The notes under the pieces were generated by a model. The model ran no database searches. It was not told the origin of the DNA and saw only the letters and a program-made list of their open reading frames with translations. From Echinicola vietnamensis DSM 17526 (GTDB lineage: Bacteria; Bacteroidota; Bacteroidia; Cytophagales; Cyclobacteriaceae), in NCBI RefSeq assembly GCF_000325705.1, contig NC_019904.1, forward strand, positions 3,660,001-3,724,000: 64,000 nucleotides of DNA. The letters are read 5' to 3'. The first letter of the stretch is position 1. Each line of letters starts with the position of its first letter. Shown piece by piece: positions 55,044 to 61,920 of the stretch. The position numbers and the translations under genes are program-made.

Positions 55044-55979
55044 TTAGCTAATAAAGGAATCAGCTTGGTGGTACGCGTCTATAAGGGCTTGCTCACCAGC
55101 TTTTCCAGAATGGGCATTGCCGTGCTCCATCCCACAGATGCCGGTAAATCCCTTTTCATGAATCCACTTAAAGACATTCTGATAATTGATTTCACCTGTG
55201 CCAGGTTCTTTCCGGCCAGGGTTGTCACCAATTTGGATATAGGCAATTTCCTCCCAGCAAAGCTCCATATTGGGGATGAGGTTACCTTCATTTCGCTGCA
55301 TATGATAAATATCGTAAAGGATTTTGACAGCTGGACTGGCCACGGCCTTGCAGATCATATAGGCTTGATTGGAATGTCGGAGGTAAAGGTGGGGATTGTC
55401 ACTGAGCGGTTCCATCACCATCGTCAGCCCGTGTGGTTCAAAAACATCTGCTCCTAATCTATAGGCATCAATGATATGGGCGGTTTGTTGGTCAAGTGGA
55501 AGATTCCGTTCAAAATATCCCGGTACCACTGTCATCCATTTTGCATTGACAATTTTGGCCACTTCTACGGCCTTCTTGCATTCTTTTACAAATGCTTCCT
55601 TGTACTCCTCTTTTCCCGTCGTCAAGGCCACTTCCCAGTTGAACCCGGGGTCGATCACAAAAACCCCCATTGTCATGTCGTTTTTTTCCAAGGCCGCCCC
55701 GATACGCTTTTGGTCTTCTACGGAACGTTTCATGAGCCCATTATCTTCCAATGCGGGAAAGCCTTGTTCAGCCATAAAGTTAATTTGATCTACCAAGTCA
55801 TCACCAGCATGATTCCTAAACATACCAAAATGGGGAGCGTAATTTAAATTAAACTTTTGGGGCACATGGGGTGTTGGATTCGTGCGGGCAAAAGAGGCTC
55901 CACTGGTCAGTGTCGCCAAAGCACTGCCCAGTGCAGCATTTTTTAAAAAAGTCCTTCTAGGGTTATGATGGTTTTTCAT
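55044..55979 (-). CDS. Tat-exported xylose-isomerase-like TIM-barrel protein (hydroxypyruvate isomerase type)
   Basis: A 311-residue protein. The N-terminus NPRRTFLKNAALGSALATLTSGASFA is a twin-arginine signal. The rest is an AP-endonuclease-2/xylose-isomerase-like TIM barrel related to hydroxypyruvate isomerase: FNLNYAPHFGMF, the metal-binding Glu in MVMEPLSDNPHL, YDIYHMQRNEGN, QIGDNPGRKEPGTGEINY and ICGMEHGNAHSG. Export to the periplasm argues against cytosolic hydroxypyruvate metabolism; the substrate is unknown. It converges on exuT and has no evident partner gene. Confidence 0.82.
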   Translation of the reverse strand: MKNHHNPRRTFLKNAALGSALATLTSGASFARTNPTPHVPQKFNLNYAPHFGMFRNHAGDDLVDQINFMAEQGFPALEDNGLMKRSVEDQKRIGAALEKNDMTMGVFVIDPGFNWEVALTTGKEEYKEAFVKECKKAVEVAKIVNAKWMTVVPGYFERNLPLDQQTAHIIDAYRLGADVFEPHGLTMVMEPLSDNPHLYLRHSNQAYMICKAVASPAVKILYDIYHMQRNEGNLIPNMELCWEEIAYIQIGDNPGRKEPGTGEINYQNVFKWIHEKGFTGICGMEHGNAHSGKAGEQALIDAYHQADSFIS

Positions 55980-56512
55980 TTGTTAATGTGTTTTAGTTTT
56001 AATCAAAAGCTAACGAATATAGGATTTGTCCTAACGACAGGCAAATTAATTTTTATCAATGGTCTGTATATCGATGCTTTATTTCATGGATGATAGGGTG
56101 TACAGGTGTCTAATGTTGCTAATTCCTGTAAACCTATAAAAGTTATGGTAGAATAGGTAGGTAAAAGCGTTTTTTTGAGAGGTTTTGGTGATAGTCAACT
56201 AACCTTCAATGTAATGACTACCAACACCGAAAAATAGAATTATTGGATGCAATGGGGTTCCCTGAAGAAATCTTTGCTTCCACGGTTGGATTTGAACCAA
56301 GGTCAACTACCTTTTTTAGCCTTCATTAGCCCTGATTTTCGGAAAGGGCATTATACCTCCATCGTGATCATTTGACCAATGCAAGGCTCCTATGAGCTTA
56401 TGATGATATAATTGAGACAATTGGTGTCTACTTTCTATCATTCGAAGATGGTGAAGGCTACATGCCATTGTAAAAAGTGGTAAATTTAACATCCAACTAT
56501 GGATAAAAGGCG
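55980..56512. other. Intergenic region, 533 bp
   Basis: No ORF of note, repeat or strong hairpin. Contains a short T-arm-like string (56286-56303) that does not extend to a tRNA. It should carry promoters for the two divergent genes. Confidence 0.5.
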
Positions 56513-57475
56513 ATGAATAGAATTGACCGTTTGACTGCTATTTTGACACACCTTCAGACCAAAAGATTGGTCAAGGCGCAACATTTGGCAGATCGATTTA
56601 ATATAAGCTTGCGGACCGTGTATAGGGATATACGGGCGCTGGAAGAAGCGGGTGTTCCGATCATTGGTGAAGCGGGGGCAGGGTATTCTCTTTTGGAAGG
56701 CTACAGGCTTCCGCCAGTGATGTTTACCCAAGAGGAGGCCATGGCGTTTGTCATGGCCGAAAAGATGGTAGAAAAGCTTACCGATAAAGAAAGCGCAGGC
56801 CATTTTAGGGAAGCCATGTATAAGATCAGATCGGTGTTGAGAAGTGCAGAGAAGGATGTATATGAGTTGGCAGAATCCCATATTGCCATCCGAAAACGCC
56901 CCAATAGTCTTTTGCAAAATGATCGGCCGAAAACCATTCCTACGATCCTGTCGGGTATAGTGAAAAAAGAAGTACTCCAGATGGACTACCAAGCCACTGG
57001 CCAGGACGAGCCATCGTGGAGAGCTATAGAGCCGATGGGGATTTATTATTATTTTGACCAATGGTATATGATCGCATATTGTAGGCTTCGGGAGGCCTAC
57101 AGGACTTTTCGGATTGATCGGATTGTCAAGTTGGTGGAATCAGGAGAACACTATGAAGACAAACATCCCACTTTGCAGGCGTATTTAAAGGAATTGGAAA
57201 ACCAAAAAGAACTGACCAAGATTGTGGTTCAGGTGGATAATCGGGTAGTTCCGTACTTAAATGGGGACAAATATGATTATGGTTTAGTGTACCAGTCTGA
57301 CAAAGGCGACCAAACGGAAATGACTTTTATGCTTCCTTACGAGGACGATTTTATCAGGTGGTTTTTCATGTTTGCCGAATATGCTGATATCATTTCTCCA
57401 GAACATGTTAAAGATAAGGCGAGTGCAAAACTGCAAGAAAAGTGGGAGAGGCTTAAAAAAATTCCAAGCTCCTGA
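56513..57475 (+). CDS. HTH/WYL-domain transcriptional regulator (YafY/YobV type)
   Basis: A 320-residue regulator. Residues 1-60 form a winged helix-turn-helix (RLVKAQHLADRFNISLRTVYRDIRALEEAGVPIIGEAGAGYSL), then a linker, a WYL sensing domain (about 140-210: LQMDYQATGQDEPSWRAIEPMGIYYYFDQWYMIAYCRLREAYRTFRIDRI) and a WCX-type C-terminal region ending in WERLKKI. WYL domains are thought to sense nucleotides or other small ligands. The regulated gene is not obvious; the small gene at 57533 follows at 57 bp. Confidence 0.88.
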   Translation: MNRIDRLTAILTHLQTKRLVKAQHLADRFNISLRTVYRDIRALEEAGVPIIGEAGAGYSLLEGYRLPPVMFTQEEAMAFVMAEKMVEKLTDKESAGHFREAMYKIRSVLRSAEKDVYELAESHIAIRKRPNSLLQNDRPKTIPTILSGIVKKEVLQMDYQATGQDEPSWRAIEPMGIYYYFDQWYMIAYCRLREAYRTFRIDRIVKLVESGEHYEDKHPTLQAYLKELENQKELTKIVVQVDNRVVPYLNGDKYDYGLVYQSDKGDQTEMTFMLPYEDDFIRWFFMFAEYADIISPEHVKDKASAKLQEKWERLKKIPSS

Positions 57476-57532
57476 CATAGGGCTGTCACTGGTGATTGTT
57501 TCTTTTGTCTTATCGTTTACCTGATTTTAAAG

Positions 57533-57757
57533 ATGAACCCTATGATTTTAGTTTTTAAAACATCCATTAAAAGCATGTCGGAACTGGATAATATCGCATC
57601 GGATATGAATCATTTTTTAGGTGAAGAGGCCACTTGGAACGTAGACCTTGAAGATTGTGACAATATCCTTCGGGTGGTCACCGATCAATATGACGACCAA
57701 CAGATTGAATATTTCCTTTTGTCGAGAGGGTATTTTTGTAAAGCATTGGAGGATTGA
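57533..57757 (+). CDS. Small protein with HMA-like fold lacking the metal-binding cysteines
   Basis: A 74-residue protein (72 if it begins at the ATG at 57539). The pattern ILVFKTSI, SELDNIASDMNHFL, TWNVDLEDCDNILRVVT, IEYFLLSRGYFCKALED gives beta-alpha-beta-beta-alpha-beta, the ferredoxin-like fold of heavy-metal-associated domains, but without their CxxC. Related small proteins are common in Bacteroidota; no function is known to me. It may be co-transcribed with the WYL regulator. Confidence 0.65.
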   Translation: MNPMILVFKTSIKSMSELDNIASDMNHFLGEEATWNVDLEDCDNILRVVTDQYDDQQIEYFLLSRGYFCKALED

Positions 57758-57892
57758 TTTTTCACTGGCTTGATCCCCACTCCTTACCAAAATTAATCTG
57801 ATTAAATGCCTCATAGGGTAAAGCTATGGCTTTTTAGAATTCATAATAGGGTGATGATTTTAGAAATCTCATAAATATTATCAATTATAATT

Positions 57893-57925
57893 TATTTGGA
57901 TTAAGTCTAAATAGATATACATTTG
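57893..57925 (+). promoter_or_regulatory. Promoter of the heme operon overlapped by a Fur-like palindrome
   Basis: A -7 box TACATTTG (57918-57925) and a -33 TTG (57895-57897), 20 bp apart, fit the Bacteroidota promoter consensus. A 20-bp palindrome ATTTGGATTTAAGTCTAAAT (57893-57912, 8 of 10 pairs) covers the -33 region, as an iron-responsive Fur repressor site would. A related half (TAATCTAAATAA) lies at 57940-57951. Fur binding is inferred. Confidence 0.65.
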
Positions 57926-57952
57926 CAATGTTATCTATAATTAATCTAAATA

Positions 57953-58822
57953 ATGAGAAAGAATATAGCCTATGTTTTTGTCCTGCTATTGACCGTGGCA
58001 TGTAGCAGTAAAGGGAACCGTGAGCACGTGACGGCAACACCAGAGCAGGATGATCCCAAAATCATTACGGCAGGAGGAACGATCACTGAAATTGTCCATG
58101 CTTTGGGGCATGGAGATGCCATAGTAGCGACAGACCGTACCAGTACATATCCTTCGCAAATGCAAACCTTGCCCTCCATCGGTTATAGAAATCAAATTCA
58201 AGCTGAAGGAATTTTATCGCTTAATCCGGATTGGATTCTAGTGGAAGAACATTACCTCAACCAAGATGTAGTGACCCAACTACAAAACAGCGGTAAACAG
58301 GTCACGGTTCTTCCTAAACCACAATCCGAAGAAGCGGCAGCTGCACTTATTAAGGAAATAGGAGGAATGCTTGAGGAAAAGGAAAGGGCTGAAGGATTAA
58401 TAGAGCAGTTGACGCAGGATTTGGAAACCTTACGGGGGCTAAAAGCCGAAAATGACACCCAGCCAAAAGTAGCTTTTATCATGTCCAGAGGGCCAGAAAT
58501 GGTCTTTTTGGCCGGGAAAAATACTTTTGCCTCGGCCATGATAGCCTTATCCGGTGGTCAGCCTGTTGAGGTAGATTTTGAGGGCATGAAACCGTTGACT
58601 CCAGAAGCATTGCCCGCTCTGAATCCAGATTATATCCTGATGTTTGAGTCGGGCTTCCAAGCCTCTGGTGGGAAGGAAGGCCTGCGTGCCATTCAGGGAA
58701 TTACGGAGACCAACGCTTGGAAGAAGGATCAGTTCGTCGTAATGGATGGACATTATGTGTCCAGTTTTGGTCCCCGATTAGGGCAGGCGGCTATAGAATT
58801 GTTTGAGAAAACCCATCCTTGA
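57953..58822 (+). CDS. hmuT: Hemin ABC transporter, substrate-binding lipoprotein
   Basis: A 289-residue periplasmic binding protein of the cobalamin/Fe3+-siderophore class, lipobox ending TVAC (Cys17). It begins with KIITAGGTITEIVHALGHGDAIVATDRTSTYP and continues IGYRNQIQAEGILSLNPDWILVEE, typical of HmuT, which collects heme in the periplasm and hands it to HmuUV. First gene of hmuTUVS, 20 bp before the permease, under the promoter at 57893. Confidence 0.94.
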   Translation: MRKNIAYVFVLLLTVACSSKGNREHVTATPEQDDPKIITAGGTITEIVHALGHGDAIVATDRTSTYPSQMQTLPSIGYRNQIQAEGILSLNPDWILVEEHYLNQDVVTQLQNSGKQVTVLPKPQSEEAAAALIKEIGGMLEEKERAEGLIEQLTQDLETLRGLKAENDTQPKVAFIMSRGPEMVFLAGKNTFASAMIALSGGQPVEVDFEGMKPLTPEALPALNPDYILMFESGFQASGGKEGLRAIQGITETNAWKKDQFVVMDGHYVSSFGPRLGQAAIELFEKTHP

Positions 58823-58843
58823 TCATAAAGTAACCTTAGCAAT

Positions 58844-59917
58844 ATGCACTTATCCCTTGGCTACAAAACGGTCAGCAAGCATCGGTCAATGATTATTTCA
58901 GCGTCGGCTGTGTTATTGCTGATGTGCGTGCTGCTTTCATTGGTGACAGGAGCCTATGCCATCTCCATAAACGAAGTGGCGGAGATTCTGGCTTCCAAGG
59001 TTGGCTTTGCATCGAAAGAGGGGATAGCTGCTGAAAAAATGGCCGTTTTGTGGGCAATAAGGTTTCCGAGAGTAGTATTGGGCGTCTTGGTAGGGGGAAG
59101 CTTGGCCGTGGCCGGAGCGTGTCTTCAAGGATTGTTCAGGAATCCCTTGGTGGAGCCGGCCATTATAGGTGTCAGCTCAGGCAGTGCCTTGTTTGCCGTA
59201 ATTGTTATTGTGTTTTCTAGTTCCATCGGTTGGCAGTTGCAATCTGTATTTGGTGCATTTGCTTTGCCTTTGGCGGCTTTTACTGGAGGCTTGTTAAATA
59301 CCTTTTTGGCGTATAGACTAGCCAGTAAGGCCGGCAAAACCGATATCTCCATCCTGATCCTTGCCGGGGTAGCGATCAATGCGCTATCTGCGGCACTGAT
59401 CGGGCTAGTCATTTACTATGGGGACGACCATGCTATTCGAAACTTCACCTTTTGGAGCTTGGGCAGTCTGGGAGGAGCATCTTGGTCCAAAGTGTACATT
59501 GTGGGTGTTTTCATCTTCTTGTCAACTGTGGTGATGCTGTCCTTCCCCAGGTCGCTCAATGCCTTGGCGGTGGGAGAGGCCGAAGCCTACCATATGGGGA
59601 TCAATGTGCAGCGAGTAAAACACCTGCTGCTCTTTTTCAGTGCTTTGGCGGTAGGAGCAGGCGTTTCGGTGACGGGTGCCATAGGATTTGTAGGATTGGT
59701 GGTGCCCCATTTGGTGCGGATGCTCTTGGGAGCAGACCATCGCATACTTTTGCCGATGGCCTTTCTGTTCGGAGCGATATTGATGCTGGTGGCGGACGTT
59801 GTTTCTCGGCTCGTGGTGGCTCCGGCGGAGCTGTCAATTGGCATTATCACCGCGTTGATAGGTGCCCCGTTTTTTATATCCATTCTCATGAATTTCAAAA
59901 AGCAACGTGTCCTATGA
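58844..59917 (+). CDS. hmuU: Hemin ABC transporter permease
   Basis: A 357-residue FecCD-family permease with about ten transmembrane helices. Family blocks: WAIRFPRVVLGVLVGGSLAVAGACLQGLFRNPLVEPAIIGVSSGSALFAV near the N-terminus and GFVGLVVPHLVRMLLGADHRILLPMAFLFGAILMLVADVVSRLV near the end. It forms the inner-membrane heme channel as a dimer with two ATPase subunits. Its stop codon overlaps the hmuV start (ATGATGA). Confidence 0.95.
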   Translation: MHLSLGYKTVSKHRSMIISASAVLLLMCVLLSLVTGAYAISINEVAEILASKVGFASKEGIAAEKMAVLWAIRFPRVVLGVLVGGSLAVAGACLQGLFRNPLVEPAIIGVSSGSALFAVIVIVFSSSIGWQLQSVFGAFALPLAAFTGGLLNTFLAYRLASKAGKTDISILILAGVAINALSAALIGLVIYYGDDHAIRNFTFWSLGSLGGASWSKVYIVGVFIFLSTVVMLSFPRSLNALAVGEAEAYHMGINVQRVKHLLLFFSALAVGAGVSVTGAIGFVGLVVPHLVRMLLGADHRILLPMAFLFGAILMLVADVVSRLVVAPAELSIGIITALIGAPFFISILMNFKKQRVL

Positions 59918-60729
59918 TGATCAGTGCTGAAAATATTCATTTCTGCATCCAGAAACGTCCCATCTTGGACCAGGTAGATCTCCAAATTTATCCTGGAGAA
60001 GTGTTGACGATCCTTGGACCAAATGGAGCGGGGAAGTCCACCCTGCTGAAGCTGTTGAGCGGGGAGAACACTTGTGATACGGGCAAGATTTCCATCAATC
60101 AGGTACTGCTACAGCAGCTAAAGCCAAGGCAATTGGCAAAATATCGGGCGGTGATGCCGCAGCATTCTTCGGTCAATTTTCCCTATACGGTGGAAGAAAT
60201 AATTGCCCTCGGAAAGCTAGCGCACGATCCCCACTCGTCTTCCGATCAACTCATGGAAGAAGTAATGGACATTACGGGAACCGCTGCCTTGCGGGAAAGG
60301 ATGATTAAAGGATTGTCCGGAGGAGAGCGGCAACGGGTCCACTTGGCTAGGGCGCTTTTGCAGATTTGGGAAGACAAGCCTTATGCGCGGTACCTGTTAT
60401 TGGATGAGCCGACTTCCAGCATGGACATTGCCCAGCAGCATCAAGTGCTAAGGCTGTTGCGATTCCTGCGTCAACGGAATATTGGCGTATTGACCATCCT
60501 TCATGATTTGAACTTGGCCGCTCAATATTCCGACAAGGTCATGTTGATGAAGGATGGGAAAGTAGTGGGATTTGGTCCCACTAGTGCCATCATGACAGCC
60601 ACTAAGCTTTCTCATGTTTATGGGCATCCCATCTCCGTGATGTCCCATCCGATGGACGAAAAACAAGTGGTCATTACCTCAGAAACAACATCAAATAATC
60701 ACACATACGCTTCATTTAAAACTGCTTAA
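59914..60729 (+). CDS. hmuV: Hemin ABC transporter ATP-binding protein
   Basis: The frame extends upstream to 59452 inside hmuU, but homology begins at the ATG pair at 59914/59917, giving 271 residues. Walker A is GPNGAGKST (35-43), the signature is LSGGERQRVHLARAL, Walker B is YLLLDEPTSSMD, and the switch His follows in TILHDLNLAAQYSD. It powers heme import with HmuTU. Overlaps hmuU by 4 bp and is followed 1 bp later by hmuS. Confidence 0.95.
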   Translation: MMISAENIHFCIQKRPILDQVDLQIYPGEVLTILGPNGAGKSTLLKLLSGENTCDTGKISINQVLLQQLKPRQLAKYRAVMPQHSSVNFPYTVEEIIALGKLAHDPHSSSDQLMEEVMDITGTAALRERMIKGLSGGERQRVHLARALLQIWEDKPYARYLLLDEPTSSMDIAQQHQVLRLLRFLRQRNIGVLTILHDLNLAAQYSDKVMLMKDGKVVGFGPTSAIMTATKLSHVYGHPISVMSHPMDEKQVVITSETTSNNHTYASFKTA

Positions 60730-60730
60730 G

Positions 60731-61789
60731 ATGATGAATACGGAAATTAAAACAGCACAACATATAAAGGAAAGATACCAACAATTTAAGGATCATAATT
60801 CCAAGGTAAGGATCAGGGAAGCCGCTAAAAAGTTAGGGGTTTCCGAGGCAGAATTATTGTCTACGTCCATTGGCGAAGGGGTGGTGAGACTGGAAGGGAA
60901 TTGGGCGGATTTTATCCTGCAATGTCGGGATTTAGGAAGGATAATGGCCTTGACCAGATCAGAGGGATGTGTGCTTGAGCACAAAGGGACCTTCCAAAAA
61001 ATCAGCATTCATGGGTCTGCTCCACATCAGGTGGCCACAGTGATAGGCCCGATAGAGCAGCGTATTTTCTTTAGCAACTGGAAATTTGGCTTTGCCGCTG
61101 AAATTCAGGGAGTGCGGGGCTTGATGAAGAGCTTCCAGTTTTTTGACCAGGCAGGGCAGGCCATCATGAAAATTTATCTGCAAAAAGAAAGCAATGAAGA
61201 TGTCTTTGAGCAGCTTAAAAACGAATACAAAGCCTTAGACCAAATGGCGGATCTTGACATTGAAGCGATTGAGGTTCCTGAATATACCACGGATATAGAC
61301 GAAGCCGCTTTTAGGAAGGAATGGGAAGAAATGAAAGATACGCATGCCTTTTTCGGAATGCTCAAGCGGTACAAGCTCCATCGGCAAGAAGCACTCCGGA
61401 AGATTGGAGATAAGTGGGCCTATCGTGTAGATCGATTGGTGGTGAGGGATATACTGGAAAAAGCGGCCGAACAGGAACTGCCCATCATGGTATTTGCCGG
61501 TAACCGCGGCAATATCCAGATCCATCAGGGAAAGGTGAAAAACCTGCACCAAATCGATAACTGGTTCAATGTCATGGATCCGGATTTTGTGATGCACTTG
61601 AATGAGGATACGATCGATGAAGCTTGGGTGGTGCATAAAAATACCGATGATGGCGTGGTATCTTCCCTGGAGTTGTTTGACCCATCGGGTGAATTAATCG
61701 CCCAGTATTTTGGGCTCCGTAAGCCAGGCATCCCCCAAAATGCTGCCTGGAAGAAACTGATGGATGCCTTACCTAAAAGATCCTTATAA
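60731..61789 (+). CDS. hmuS: Hemin-degrading / heme-trafficking protein
   Basis: A 352-residue HmuS/HemS-type protein built of two similar halves (about 10-175 and 190-350); each has a strand-rich core (IHGSAPHQVATVIGP; MVFAGNRGNIQIHQGKVKNLH). Family members bind cytosolic heme and either store or open it to release iron. It begins 1 bp after hmuV and closes the hmuTUVS unit. Confidence 0.93.
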   Translation: MMNTEIKTAQHIKERYQQFKDHNSKVRIREAAKKLGVSEAELLSTSIGEGVVRLEGNWADFILQCRDLGRIMALTRSEGCVLEHKGTFQKISIHGSAPHQVATVIGPIEQRIFFSNWKFGFAAEIQGVRGLMKSFQFFDQAGQAIMKIYLQKESNEDVFEQLKNEYKALDQMADLDIEAIEVPEYTTDIDEAAFRKEWEEMKDTHAFFGMLKRYKLHRQEALRKIGDKWAYRVDRLVVRDILEKAAEQELPIMVFAGNRGNIQIHQGKVKNLHQIDNWFNVMDPDFVMHLNEDTIDEAWVVHKNTDDGVVSSLELFDPSGELIAQYFGLRKPGIPQNAAWKKLMDALPKRSL

Positions 61790-61835
61790 AGCATTTTTTG
61801 TGATTGTCTCTTTACTTTTTGAGTTGTTTTGATAA

Positions 61836-61856
61836 CCCCGGGCAGAAGGCCCGGGG
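61836..61856 (+). terminator. GC-rich hairpin between hmuS and the receptor gene
   Basis: CCCCGGGC (61836-61843) and GCCCGGGG (61849-61856) with loop AGAAG, a perfect 8-bp stem. The following sequence has only a short A/C run rather than T, so it may reduce rather than stop read-through into the receptor gene 64 bp on. Confidence 0.5.
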
Positions 61857-61920
61857 CTCAAAAACCCTCATGGAGACAGTGGCAATGGATGTTTGACCGC
61901 AAAATTTACTAGGGTTAATA

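Noticed and set aside
56286..56303. tRNA T-arm-like string on the minus strand
   Set aside because: No acceptor stem, D-arm or anticodon arm can be assembled around it.
59452..59913. Upstream extension of the hmuV frame
   Set aside because: It runs inside hmuU in another frame and adds no ABC ATPase homology; ATG at 59914 fits the family.
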